Shown piece by piece: positions 18,293-26,353 of a DNA stretch of 64,000 bases. The translations under genes were made by a program, and so were the position numbers. The notes beneath the pieces were generated by a model, which saw only the letters and a list, made by a program, of their open reading frames with translations, had not been told where the DNA came from and did no database searches. Where the stretch lies: assembly GCF_014384805.1 (NCBI RefSeq), contig NZ_JACRSS010000001.1, positions 496,001 to 560,000 on the forward strand, in the 5' to 3' direction. Numbering within the stretch: the stretch's first letter is position 1; the number at the start of each line of letters is the position of its first letter. Source of the stretch: Guopingia tenuis. GTDB taxonomy: Bacteria; Bacillota; Clostridia; Christensenellales; Christensenellaceae.

Positions 18293-18916
18293 CTATGCCT
18301 TTTTCTTCATGATCTTGTTGATGAGTCCCAGGAGCAGCCCCAAAGTGATGAAGCCTCCCGGCGCCAGGATCATGATGAGCGCCGGCGGATACCCCGGCCC
18401 GAAAAGGGAGATCCCCAGGAAGGTTCCGTTGCCCAGGATTTCCCGGATCGTTGCGATCAGGGTAAGGGCCAGCGTAAAGCCAATCCCCATGCCCAGCCCA
18501 TCGAGAATGGAGGGGACGACCTGGTTTTTGGAGGCAAAGGCCTCTGCCCGGCCCAATATGATGCAGTTGACCACAATGAGCGGGATGAAGATTCCAAGAG
18601 CGCTGTCCAATGCGGGCAGGAACGCCTTCATCAGCAGCTGGACGATGGTCACAAACGCTGCGATAATCACGACATAGGCCGGAATCCGAACCTTTGCCGG
18701 GATGAAGTTGCGCAGCAGCGCGATCACCATATTCGAGCAGATGAGGACAAACGTGGCCGCCGCCCCCATGCCCAGAGCGTTGGAAACCGCCGTCGTCACA
18801 GCCAGGGTCGGGCACATGCCCAGCACCAGCCGGAACGTGGGGTTTTCGTCGATGATTCCATTTTTTATGATCTTTCCGGCGATGGAAGTCGGTTTTGCCG
18901 TTTCTTTTTCTTTCAC
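18293..18916 (-). CDS. rnfE: Rnf complex membrane subunit RnfE
   Basis: A 207-residue six-helix subunit homologous to NqrD and to RnfA. Landmarks are NPTFRLVLGMCPTLAVTT (with the membrane cysteine) and LIVVNCIILGRAEAFA. The start is a GTG with GGAGGGCG upstream. It pairs with RnfA in the membrane core. Confidence 0.94.
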   Translation of the reverse strand: MKEKETAKPTSIAGKIIKNGIIDENPTFRLVLGMCPTLAVTTAVSNALGMGAAATFVLICSNMVIALLRNFIPAKVRIPAYVVIIAAFVTIVQLLMKAFLPALDSALGIFIPLIVVNCIILGRAEAFASKNQVVPSILDGLGMGIGFTLALTLIATIREILGNGTFLGISLFGPGYPPALIMILAPGGFITLGLLLGLINKIMKKKA

Positions 18917-18931
18917 CTTCGCGCCCTCCTC

Positions 18932-19510
18932 TCAGCCTTTCACATATTTGTCATAGCAGCCCACTGCGGTATTCACGGCGTCGGTAATCCCTTTTGATGT
19001 AATGGTAGCGCCGGAAATGGCAAGAATTTCACTCTCCCCTGCCGTCCCGTTTTTGATGACGCTCAGCGAACCGTCCGCCGGTTTCCCGGCAAACTGCTCA
19101 TAAAATTCCGGCTCGGCAGCTTTCGCCCCCAGGCCCGCCGTCTCCTCATGGCTGCCAATGCTGACGCCGCTCACCGTCCCGTCGTTCTTGATGCCCACGG
19201 TCAGCACAATGCCCGGTTTAAACCCTTTGGCGGTCATCCGCACGGTCGCGCCGACCACGCTGCCTGCAGCGTCCTTGCCGGTATACACTTCGGTGATGCT
19301 GCTGTATGCCTCGTCCGCGCTGATCGCCGCCATGTCTACAGCCTCAAAGCTTGCCGCCTCCGGCAAAACCTGCTGCCGGGCTTCGGTGGCCTGCCTGGTC
19401 TCCTGCTCCGCGATGGGATCTTTGGTGATAAAATAAGTTCCTCCCAGCAGTGCGCCGGCGATAAAGGTGATGACAAAGAGCTTGAGGGTCATTTTTAAAA
19501 TTTCCTTCAT
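18932..19510 (-). CDS. rnfG: Rnf complex flavoprotein subunit RnfG
   Basis: A 192-residue subunit with one N-terminal membrane helix (KLFVITFIAGALLGGTYFI) and an outer FMN domain. The flavinylation motif SGATITS is present near the C-terminus; the FMN is attached to its second threonine in the family. ATG at 19510 overlaps the rnfD stop as ATGA; an upstream start in the same frame would lie inside rnfD. Confidence 0.94.
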   Translation of the reverse strand: MKEILKMTLKLFVITFIAGALLGGTYFITKDPIAEQETRQATEARQQVLPEAASFEAVDMAAISADEAYSSITEVYTGKDAAGSVVGATVRMTAKGFKPGIVLTVGIKNDGTVSGVSIGSHEETAGLGAKAAEPEFYEQFAGKPADGSLSVIKNGTAGESEILAISGATITSKGITDAVNTAVGCYDKYVKG

Positions 19511-20445
19511 TTCGCCTTCACCTCCCCATAGATCCGCGGCGGGAATGCCCGTTCCAGAAGCGGCGTCACCAGGTTCATCAGGAGAATTGAGAAACATACG
19601 CCTTCGGCATAGCCGCCAAACAGCCGGATCACGCCCGTCAAAATGCCGCAGCCCAGGGCATATATAAACTGGGCCAAAGGCGTGGAAGGCGAGCTGACAT
19701 AGTCTGTTGCCATAAAGAAGGCCCCCAGGAACAGCCCGCCGGAAAGAATATGCGGCAGAACCATATCCGGGCCTTTAAACAGCAGCACGAACACTGCCAC
19801 TGTCCCGATATACGTCAGAGGAATGCGGCAGGAGATGACCCTGCGCGCTATAAGGTACACGCCGCCCAGCAACAGGGCGAGGGCGCTGGTTTCTCCCATG
19901 CTGCCCGCCGTCTGCCCCAAAAGCATCTGCAACAGGCTGGGAAGCCCCGCCGTCTCCCCCGCCTTCATCATGGCAAGAGGGGTCGCCGAAGCCACGGTAT
20001 CCACGCCGGGAAGCAGGAAGGTCGTCATGGCCACCGGCCAGGCCACCAGCAGCATCGCCCGGGCCGCGAGAGCCGGATTGATGAAGTTATGCCCCAGTCC
20101 TCCAAAGCACTGCTTGCAGATGGCAATGGCAAACGCCGCACCTACAATGGGGATATAGAGGGGCACCCCCGCCGGCAGGTTGAGGGCCAGCAAAACGCCC
20201 GTAACCGCGGCAGAGCCGTCCAAAACCGTCACCCGGCGCTTGCAGAGCACCTGGATCAGGGCCTCCGTTGCCATCGCCGAGGCTACGCTCACCGCCAGCA
20301 GAATGGCCGCCTGAACGCCAAAGAAATAGATCGCCGCCCCGCAGGCCGGAAGGAGCGCAATGATCACATCCAGCATAATGCGCGAAACGGTGGAAGAATC
20401 TGTGATATGGGGCGAAAACGCCAATACATATTGTTCGTTGTCCAT
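19507..20445 (-). CDS. rnfD: Rnf complex membrane flavoprotein subunit RnfD
   Basis: A 312-residue membrane subunit homologous to NqrB. It has about nine helices, the GHNFINPALAARAMLL loop and the MATDYVSSPSTPLAQ motif that carries covalent FMN in the family. Start MDNEQYVLAFSPHI at 20445 has a strong GGAGG site; a longer upstream reading falls inside rnfC. Confidence 0.95.
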   Translation of the reverse strand: MDNEQYVLAFSPHITDSSTVSRIMLDVIIALLPACGAAIYFFGVQAAILLAVSVASAMATEALIQVLCKRRVTVLDGSAAVTGVLLALNLPAGVPLYIPIVGAAFAIAICKQCFGGLGHNFINPALAARAMLLVAWPVAMTTFLLPGVDTVASATPLAMMKAGETAGLPSLLQMLLGQTAGSMGETSALALLLGGVYLIARRVISCRIPLTYIGTVAVFVLLFKGPDMVLPHILSGGLFLGAFFMATDYVSSPSTPLAQFIYALGCGILTGVIRLFGGYAEGVCFSILLMNLVTPLLERAFPPRIYGEVKAK

Positions 20446-20456
20446 AATTCCGCCTC

Positions 20457-21791
20457 CTATTGTTTTTTCCTGCGTTTGGCGGCAATGGCATCCTTGGCCA
20501 CCCGGATGGATTGACATAGGTGCCGGTTTGCCGGGCAGATAAACGAACAGCAGCCGCACCCCATGCAGTCCATGGCATGATACTTTTCCGCCCGCCCCCA
20601 ATCATAGTGATCCGAAGCTGCGCTGATCATCATGGGCATCAGGTGCATGGGACATACCGATGCGCACCGCCCGCAGTGAATGCAGTTGGATTTTTTTGTG
20701 TTCTGAATATGGTCTTCTCCCAGGGCCAGCAGGCCGGAAGTCGTTTTCGTCACCACGCCGTCCACCCGGTCCAGCGGCGTTCCCATCATGGGCCCTCCGT
20801 CGATCAACCGTTTCACCCCGGGTTTCATGCCGCCGCAATAGTCCAGCACCTCTTTGATGGGCGTCCCGATGCGGACCAGAAGGTTTTTTGGATTTTCCAC
20901 ATGGCCGGTCACCGTCACCACGCGGTTCACAATAGGCATTCCCGTGTCGATGGCTTCGGCAATGGCCGCCGCGGAAGCCGCATTGATGACCACCACGCCC
21001 ACATCCATGGGCAGGCCGCCCGAGGGAACCTGCCGTCCCAAAATCGAATCGATCAGCTGTTTTTCCGAGCCCTGGGGATATTTTGTTTCCAGGATCTTGA
21101 CGCGGATGGTGTTGGTATCCAGCGCCTTCTGGAGAGCCGCCGCCGCATCCATTTTATTGTCCTCCACGGCGATAAACCCCAGCTTCACATCCAGCGCCTT
21201 CATCACGGCTTTGAGTCCCAAAATCACACCGCCCGGGTTTTCCAGCATAACCCGGTGGTCAGCCGTCAAAAAGGGCTCGCATTCCGCCCCATTGACAATC
21301 ACCGTGTTGATAGGCTTATCCGCCGGCGGCGAGAGCTTTGCGTGGGTGGGGAACCCCGCGCCGCCCAGGCCGATATTGCCCGCTTCTTTGATGAGCGCCC
21401 GGATCTCGTCCGGCGTCAGCGTATCCAGCGGGCCCTGGGGCGCGATTTTGGGGTCAACCTCGTCCTCAAAATCGTTGGCAATGACGATATTGACCACATC
21501 CCGGCCCGCCTTGTTCGGCTTTGGGGCAATTTCCTTTACCGTTCCCGAAACACTGGCATGCACGGGCACACTCACAAAACCGCTTGCCTCGGCGATTTTC
21601 TGGCCCAGCTTCACTCTGTCTCCCACCTCGACAATCGGCACGGCCGGCGCGCCGATATGCTGGGCGCAGGGAATGCTGACCGTCTCCGGCGCCGGCATGA
21701 CCTCAATGGCCAGACGCTCGGTCTGCAATTTCCCATGGTGAAGCTTTGGCAAAGGATGGATTCCGCCCTTAAACGTCAGATTCCTTCCCAT
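20457..21791 (-). CDS. rnfC: Rnf complex NADH-dehydrogenase-like subunit RnfC
   Basis: The soluble NAD+-reducing subunit, 444 residues. It starts with the RnfC N-terminal barrel (FKGGIHPLPKLHHGK), has the flavin/NADH domain with GLGGAGFPTHAK and NGAECEPFLTADHR, an SLBB domain, and two 4Fe-4S motifs CIHCGRCASVCP and CMGCGCCSFICP near the end. First gene of rnfCDGEAB-maf. Whether the complex pumps H+ or Na+ cannot be read from this. Confidence 0.96.
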   Translation of the reverse strand: MGRNLTFKGGIHPLPKLHHGKLQTERLAIEVMPAPETVSIPCAQHIGAPAVPIVEVGDRVKLGQKIAEASGFVSVPVHASVSGTVKEIAPKPNKAGRDVVNIVIANDFEDEVDPKIAPQGPLDTLTPDEIRALIKEAGNIGLGGAGFPTHAKLSPPADKPINTVIVNGAECEPFLTADHRVMLENPGGVILGLKAVMKALDVKLGFIAVEDNKMDAAAALQKALDTNTIRVKILETKYPQGSEKQLIDSILGRQVPSGGLPMDVGVVVINAASAAAIAEAIDTGMPIVNRVVTVTGHVENPKNLLVRIGTPIKEVLDYCGGMKPGVKRLIDGGPMMGTPLDRVDGVVTKTTSGLLALGEDHIQNTKKSNCIHCGRCASVCPMHLMPMMISAASDHYDWGRAEKYHAMDCMGCGCCSFICPANRHLCQSIRVAKDAIAAKRRKKQ

Positions 21792-21865
21792 GAATCAATT
21801 ACCTCCCATTTTCCTCTCAGTTGTCACGCGTTCCACATGGAATCGTAGGTTTTGAATTACTTCTT

Positions 21866-21894
21866 ATTATACATGGATCGCCATTCTTTGACAA
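21866..21894 (-). promoter_or_regulatory. Predicted promoter of the rnf operon
   Basis: Minus-strand TTGTCA, 17-base spacer, perfect TATAAT, about 75 bases upstream of rnfC. Confidence 0.75.
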
Positions 21895-21905
21895 ATATTT
21901 ATTTT

Positions 21906-21919
21906 GAGAAATGTTTCTC
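21906..21919. promoter_or_regulatory. Palindrome upstream of the rnf promoter
   Basis: GAGAAA-TG-TTTCTC, 12 bases upstream of the -35 box. Position would suit an activator site, but no regulator is known from the window. Confidence 0.3.
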
Positions 21920-22093
21920 TATAATAAATATATATGCTGCATCATACCCGGATATGGGTTTGTCCGCCGCTCCTTTTGCATGGCCGCCCTGTCCATCCGC
22001 ACTCATTCCCTTCCAAAATATAAATTCGTTACAAGCTTTTTCTCTCTTTTCCGCCAGTTCCGCCATGCGTCCGGAAGCCGCTTTTTGGCATAT
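21920..22093. other. Intergenic stretch upstream of the rnf promoter, no gene seen
   Basis: Between the rnf control region and the TauE terminator. Open frames here lack ribosome sites and recognisable products. Confidence 0.5.
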
Positions 22094-22124
22094 AAAAAGC
22101 CGCGGAAGCCTTTACTTCCGCGGC
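22094..22124 (-). terminator. Terminator after the split TauE genes
   Basis: Perfect 10-base-pair stem GCCGCGGAAG/CTTCCGCGGC, 6-base loop, then TTTTT on the minus strand. Confidence 0.88.
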
Positions 22125-22140
22125 AGTCTCGTTTGTCATC

Positions 22141-22527
22141 TTATTTCGCTTTTTGCTTTTTCTTCTGGATAAAATTTTTTATGAGAGCCACCGCCCGCAT
22201 CCCGCCCAGCAGAATGAGAAATCCGCCAAACAGTTTCCGGAGCAGATCGTTTTCCATGCTCCCCACAACCCAAGCGCCAAGCAGGGCGCCTGCCAGGCCG
22301 GAAATGCAGAGGAAGATGGCCAGCTTGAAATCCACCCGCTTCTTTTTGATATGTGCTGCCAGGGCAAACCCGGCCATGGGCAGAAACGCCAAAAGGTTCA
22401 GTCCTTGTGCCGCATGTTGGTTCACGCCCAAAAACAGCGTCAGAACGGGAATCAGGATGATTCCGCCGCCCATGCCCATGCCGCCGATAATGCCAAAAAC
22501 AAATCCCGCAACTGCAAACCAAATCAT
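22141..22527 (-). CDS. TauE/SafE-type permease, half-size protein 2
   Basis: A 128-residue membrane protein of about four helices with FGIIGGMGMGGGIILIPVLTLFLGVNQHAAQGLNLL, the repeat signature of TauE/SafE (DUF81) sulfite or sulfonate exporters. Full members have about 250 residues with two such halves. It starts one base after the stop of the other half. The natural reading is a heterodimeric transporter; sulfur-anion export is inferred from family only. Confidence 0.85.
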   Translation of the reverse strand: MIWFAVAGFVFGIIGGMGMGGGIILIPVLTLFLGVNQHAAQGLNLLAFLPMAGFALAAHIKKKRVDFKLAIFLCISGLAGALLGAWVVGSMENDLLRKLFGGFLILLGGMRAVALIKNFIQKKKQKAK

Positions 22528-22528
22528 A

Positions 22529-22897
22529 TCAAAACACCATCCGTATTCCAGAGGCGATGATGAGCAGCGTAAAAATGGCGTTCACCCATTCCCCCTTTAA
22601 TTTATCCAACAGCAGCGCCCCGACCAGGCCGCCGGCGCATGCTCCGCCCAGCAGGAACCAAGTGCTGCCCTCAAAGCTGACGCTGCCCGACAGGAAATAA
22701 ATCACCGCGCTGGCAATCGACAGGGGCAGAATGACCAGAAGGGATGTGGCATGGGCCTTCTTCTGCTCCACTCCCAGCTTTTCCATGGCCTGGACGGCGA
22801 TAATGCCGCCGCCTGAACCGAAAAACCCGTTTACGGCGCCGATCACCAGCCCCAATACTATTTTGATTGTCTTGTCAAATTTTTTTAACGCCTTCAT
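22529..22897 (-). CDS. TauE/SafE-type permease, half-size protein 1
   Basis: A 122-residue membrane protein with about four helices and the family signature IGAVNGFFGSGGGIIAVQAMEKLGVEQKKAHATSLL. It is the first gene of the pair. Each half has its own start and ribosome site, and both keep the GGGI signature, so this is not an obvious frameshift of one gene. Confidence 0.85.
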   Translation of the reverse strand: MKALKKFDKTIKIVLGLVIGAVNGFFGSGGGIIAVQAMEKLGVEQKKAHATSLLVILPLSIASAVIYFLSGSVSFEGSTWFLLGGACAGGLVGALLLDKLKGEWVNAIFTLLIIASGIRMVF

Positions 22898-22955
22898 AGA
22901 AATGTAGTATACCCAGCGGGCGGGAAAACATTACAAAACAAAACGCGTTTTTCCC

Positions 22956-22984
22956 TTTACAGTTTTTTTCTTTTTGACTATAAT
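22956..22984 (+). promoter_or_regulatory. Predicted promoter of the DUF4203-like gene
   Basis: TTTACA, 17-base T-rich spacer, perfect TATAAT, about 55 bases before the ATG at 23038. Confidence 0.75.
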
Positions 22985-23037
22985 AAATGTTACGAAATGG
23001 CGCGATTTTTCACGAATGCTGCGGATAGGAGTATGGT

Positions 23038-23685
23038 ATGGCTACATTTTCGGGTATTGCATTTTTTATTGTCAATTTATTTTTAGCGTTCATTCTCTGT
23101 TTCTTCGGCTACCGCTATGTCAGAAAGCTGATTATGGCCTATGGCTTCCTTTTTGGATTCCTGGCGGCCTTTTTGCTTTTGGCTCCCGTTGCCGGCCTCA
23201 GCACGGTTCTGGCTCTGGTATTTTCTATTCTCATCGGTGTGGGGGTCTGCCTTCTCGTCTATTTCCTCTATCATGTCGGAATTTTTCTTATGGGAGCTTC
23301 CTTTGGCGCCCTCATCGGATGGGCCATTCTCGTCCTGTTCGGCGGGAGCGTGACCACTACCTTCGGCATCATCTTCATCTGTGTTTTCGCCGTTGCCCTG
23401 GGCAGCCTGACCATCGTTTACCGGCGCGCCTTTCTCATTTTTTCCACGTCCTTTAACGGCGCTTCGTCTCTGGCTCTGTATGGCGGATATTTCTTTCTCC
23501 ACCTCTCTTCTATTTTTTCCGCCCAGGCCGGAACCGCCAGCCAGACTCTCCGATCCCTGAGCCGCGCGGTTACCGCTTTTCAGCAGACCCACGCCCACTG
23601 GCTTCTTCTGGCAACTCTGGTGCTCGCCATTCTTGGAATTCTCATTCAGTTCACAAAAACAGCGCCCCGAAAAAAATCAAAATAA
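23038..23685 (+). CDS. Polytopic membrane protein, DUF4203/TMEM198-like
   Basis: A 215-residue protein with seven or so membrane segments, from FSGIAFFIVNLFLAFILCFFGYRYVRK to LLLATLVLAILGILIQF, ending in a basic tail (APRKKSK). The pattern of small-residue-rich helices with LMGASFGALIGWAILVLFGG resembles DUF4203 proteins, whose role is unknown. Monocistronic, with a clear promoter and RBS-like GGATAGGAG sequence upstream. Confidence 0.7.
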   Translation: MATFSGIAFFIVNLFLAFILCFFGYRYVRKLIMAYGFLFGFLAAFLLLAPVAGLSTVLALVFSILIGVGVCLLVYFLYHVGIFLMGASFGALIGWAILVLFGGSVTTTFGIIFICVFAVALGSLTIVYRRAFLIFSTSFNGASSLALYGGYFFLHLSSIFSAQAGTASQTLRSLSRAVTAFQQTHAHWLLLATLVLAILGILIQFTKTAPRKKSK

Positions 23686-23736
23686 TTTTTTCGCCGCATG
23701 TATACTTTGTCAAAATCCGGGATACAATACATAACG

Positions 23737-23886
23737 ATACAGTTACAAGAATGAGAAAAGGCCCTCCGCAGCAAGGTTCTGTGGCCGGACTTTTCAGCAA
23801 AAAACATTGTAATTTGTATTAAGTTTCCCGTTTCATTTTTCCTCTATAAAGGCTGCCCGGGCATTGTGCCCGGGCAGTTTTTATTT
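23737..23886 (+). ncRNA. Candidate structured small RNA with terminator
   Basis: No coding frame is convincing here. The sequence can fold: ATACA (23737) and TTACAA (23743) pair with TGTAT (23815-23819) and TTGTAA (23807-23812); inside, AAAAG (23756) pairs with CTTTT (23790-23794), CC with GG, and CCGCAG with CTGTGG around a 7-base loop. A strong terminator follows at 23853-23886. A TTGTCA box at 23707 suggests transcription on the plus strand, but a matching -10 box is poor. It may instead be the 3' untranslated end of the DUF4203-like gene. I do not recognise a known family. Confidence 0.4.
23853..23886 (+). terminator. Strong intrinsic terminator
   Basis: Perfect 11-base-pair stem CTGCCCGGGCA/TGCCCGGGCAG, 3-base loop, then TTTTTATTT on the plus strand. 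Its T run overlaps the stop codon of the convergent 44-codon ORF. Confidence 0.9.
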
Positions 23887-24015
23887 ACCGTATAAAGCCA
23901 TCGGCAGGGCCGGCGGCGGTATCTCGATCAAGTTTTTAAAATCCCCGTAATGCCGAATCGGCGGCAGATACATGAAATTGATTCCCCGCCGCCGCGCCTT
24001 TTGGCGCAATGCCAT
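23881..24015 (-). CDS. Small ORF (44 aa) downstream of the B12 radical-SAM gene
   Basis: Not recognised. Starting at ATG 24015 it encodes 44 residues: a basic start (MALRQKARRRG), then NFMYLPPIRHYGDFKNLI and EIPPPALPMALYGK. GGAGG is immediately before the ATG and 6 bases before an in-frame TTG (codon 3), so the real start may be the TTG (42 residues). It begins 18 bases after the radical-SAM stop on the same strand, with the codon bias of real genes in the window (CTG, CCG, CGG). Proline-rich, no cysteine, no membrane helix. It could be a short partner or substrate peptide. Confidence 0.55.
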   Translation of the reverse strand: MALRQKARRRGINFMYLPPIRHYGDFKNLIEIPPPALPMALYGK

Positions 24016-24033
24016 CCTCCATCTGGCCCGGGC

Positions 24034-25734
24034 TTATTGCTTCCCGGTTTCACTTTTTTCTTGGAACGGCTCTTGTCCCAAAACCCGCCGGACGCCTGCC
24101 GCATAGTCAAAGAGAACGATTGTCTCTTTCTCCCGCAGCTTTCCTTCCCGCAGATATCCGGGAATGTCCGCCGAAAACCATTCCAGACGGGTATAATGCC
24201 AGGGGCGCTTCCCCTTTCGGTTTTCCGGCACCCATTCCTCCGGGAAGTCCCGATAGAATGCGCGCCGCTCGGCTTCCCTCCCGGGCTGTTCCAAAAATTC
24301 GGGCAGGCGGGGGCGGAAGTTTCGACAAAGAGCGTCCCAGCGAAGAAAATCCCGCCCATATGGAATATTTCGCCTCTCTCCGAAGGCGAGAAGCGATGCC
24401 GCCAGGTCCCCTTCCGTCCAATTCCGGGGCGGCTTTCCCTCCTTTGCCAGGTCGTTCCATTCCCGGAAAAACGCAAAATACCCGCCGCACTGTCTGGAAA
24501 ACCACCGCACAGTTTGAGGAAACAGGCCGGAATTATAGGCCCGGTCCAGCAGATATTCGATTTCATGGAGCAGGGCCAGCTCTGCCGGAGCGATGGCGTC
24601 CGTCCGGGTCACCTCATAAGGCGCGCTTTTTTGATATTCAATGCCATACCGGGCCGCTTCCGCCTCCATTGCCGAGCCATGGAGCACCTTCAAAAAACCC
24701 AGCTGCACCTTTTCCGCTCCCACATCCATCACATCGTCAATGGACTTAGCAAATTCCCCGAGTCCCTCCAAAGGCAGCCCGGCAATGAGATCCAGGTGCT
24801 GGTGTACGTTTCCGCCCTCGGCAATGCGCCGCACCATCCGCCGGGTGTGGGAAAAATCCTGTTCCCGCCGAATTGCCCGCAGCGTGGGCGGATGGGTGGA
24901 CTGCACGCCGATTTCCAGCTGGATCAGTCCCTTTTTCGCCCGGGACAGGATTTCCGCCGTCTCGTCGTCCAGAAGGTCGGCCGCAATTTCAAAGTGGAAT
25001 CCGGTATTCCCGCCTTTTTCCGCGATGTCCCGGAAAATTTCCTTGGCCCGGGCCTTGTCCGCGTTAAAGGTACGGTCCACAAATTTCACCCGCATCACGC
25101 CGGCTCTCCGGAAAAGCTCCAGATCCTGTTTCACCTTTTCCGCCGGAGCAAACCGAACACCCTTTTCGATGGAGGACAGGCAATAAGAACAGGCAAACGG
25201 GCATCCCCGGGAGGACTCGTAATAGACGACGCGGTTTTTCAATTCCTTCAAATCAAAATACGGCTGTTCCAGCTCCTGCAGTTCCACAGGAGAGGCCGCC
25301 GGATTCGTCCGCTTTTTTCCGCCTTCCAAAAAACAGAGAGAAGGCGTTTCCCTGCGCGGCTCCCGGCCTGCAAGAAATGCCTCGGTCCAGGCCCGGAAGG
25401 GCTTTTCCCCTTCGCCCAGAATCACATCGCCATATTCCAAAAAGGATTCCGGCGAATACGTCGCCTCCGGCCCGCCAAACAGCACGGCCGCCCCCTCCCT
25501 TTTCAGAGCTGCGCCCAGGCGGCGGCAAAAATCCACATTCCAAATATAGACGGAAAAGCCATAGGCCCTCCCTCCTTTATTCAAGAGATCGCTTAAAATG
25601 GATTCCAGGGGCATATTGATGGTATATTCCGCGATGCCCACGGCCGGGTTGTCCGCATAATTCTTCAAATACCGGATGGCCGGGTTCGTATGGGCAAATT
25701 TCGCGTTGATCCCCACAAGCCAGATGCTCTGCAT
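24034..25734 (-). CDS. B12-binding radical SAM protein with DUF4080-type C-terminus
   Basis: A 566-residue enzyme. Residues 1-130 form a cobalamin-binding-like domain (GINAKFAHTNPAIRYLK, VYIWNVDF, VLFGGPEATYSPE). The radical-SAM core has CPFACSYCLSS (C-x3-C-x2-C) at about 180, and the C-terminal part matches the DUF4080 arrangement (ALLHEIEYLLDRAYNSG, YAFREWND-like region, FDYAAG near the end). The reaction is unknown; family members are found widely in Clostridia. It follows the LysM gene by 6 bases and precedes a 44-codon ORF, so all three may be one unit. Confidence 0.87.
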   Translation of the reverse strand: MQSIWLVGINAKFAHTNPAIRYLKNYADNPAVGIAEYTINMPLESILSDLLNKGGRAYGFSVYIWNVDFCRRLGAALKREGAAVLFGGPEATYSPESFLEYGDVILGEGEKPFRAWTEAFLAGREPRRETPSLCFLEGGKKRTNPAASPVELQELEQPYFDLKELKNRVVYYESSRGCPFACSYCLSSIEKGVRFAPAEKVKQDLELFRRAGVMRVKFVDRTFNADKARAKEIFRDIAEKGGNTGFHFEIAADLLDDETAEILSRAKKGLIQLEIGVQSTHPPTLRAIRREQDFSHTRRMVRRIAEGGNVHQHLDLIAGLPLEGLGEFAKSIDDVMDVGAEKVQLGFLKVLHGSAMEAEAARYGIEYQKSAPYEVTRTDAIAPAELALLHEIEYLLDRAYNSGLFPQTVRWFSRQCGGYFAFFREWNDLAKEGKPPRNWTEGDLAASLLAFGERRNIPYGRDFLRWDALCRNFRPRLPEFLEQPGREAERRAFYRDFPEEWVPENRKGKRPWHYTRLEWFSADIPGYLREGKLREKETIVLFDYAAGVRRVLGQEPFQEKSETGKQ

Positions 25735-25740
25735 AAAAAT

Positions 25741-26253
25741 CTATATTCCTTCCCGCTTTCCCGGGATCACCAGCTGCAGGCCGGGGTAGAGCGTCTCCGG
25801 CAAATCGTTTGCGCCGCGCAGCGCCGCCACGGTCACGCCGAATTTTTCCGCCACGCCCTCCAGGGTGTCCATCGATGTTAGTGAGTATACCGCAAAATCT
25901 TCCGGGAAGCAAGGAACGAAAAGCCGCATCCCTGCCCGGAGCTCTTCCGGCCGCGTCAGTCCGTTTTCCAAAAGAATGGCGTTCATCGTCGTGTGAAACC
26001 TCTGGGCAATGGAATAGACCGTATCCCCCGGGCGGACCTGATAGGTCTGTTTTCCGGATCTTGCTTCTCCCTCCCCGCTTGTTTCCTCTGCTTTCCAGCA
26101 ATAGTCCACGGGGGGAATCTGCAGCTTCCGCCCGGCAAACAGGCGGTCTTCGGCACCCAGATGGTTCGCCCGGATGATCATGCAGACCGGAACGCCATAG
26201 CGGGCGCTCAGCATCTCCAAAGTCTCTGTGCGTGCAAGAACATGCGTTTTCAT
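25741..26253 (-). CDS. LysM-repeat protein
   Basis: A 170-residue protein with three LysM peptidoglycan-binding modules: 1 to about 48 (TETLEMLSARYGVPVCMIIRANHL), about 70-113 (YQVRPGDTVYSIAQRFHTTMNAILLENGL), and about 120-165 (SMDTLEGVAEKFGVTVAALRGANDL). No signal peptide is seen and the first module starts at residue 3, so it could be intracellular until mother-cell lysis, as some spore coat LysM proteins are; that is inference. It shares a transcript with the radical-SAM gene. Confidence 0.85.
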   Translation of the reverse strand: MKTHVLARTETLEMLSARYGVPVCMIIRANHLGAEDRLFAGRKLQIPPVDYCWKAEETSGEGEARSGKQTYQVRPGDTVYSIAQRFHTTMNAILLENGLTRPEELRAGMRLFVPCFPEDFAVYSLTSMDTLEGVAEKFGVTVAALRGANDLPETLYPGLQLVIPGKREGI

Positions 26254-26311
26254 CCTATCCCTCCTTTTCCGGCTGTATATATCTATGACCCCTTTTTTCT
26301 TTATATACCGC

Positions 26312-26340
26312 TTGCCACCCCGGGCAATGTGTGGTATACT
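26312..26340 (+). promoter_or_regulatory. Predicted promoter of the folT leader
   Basis: TTGCCA, 17-base spacer, TATACT, ending 14 bases before the riboswitch stem. Confidence 0.75.
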
Positions 26341-26353
26341 CGCCCTAGAATAT

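Noticed and set aside
17684..18997. 437-codon plus-strand frame opposite rnfA-rnfE
   Set aside because: Shadow of two conserved membrane subunits; composition (many His, Gln, Arg) is that of an antisense frame.
20520..21848. 442-codon plus-strand frame opposite rnfC
   Set aside because: Antisense to rnfC over its full length; no start signal or family.
22141..22897. Frameshifted pseudogene of one TauE gene
   Set aside because: Each half has its own start, ribosome site and complete half-repeat with good codon use; kept as two real genes, though the junction deserves resequencing.
23950..25596. 548-codon plus-strand frame opposite the radical-SAM gene
   Set aside because: Antisense to a protein with intact radical-SAM motifs; Pro/Arg-rich shadow composition.
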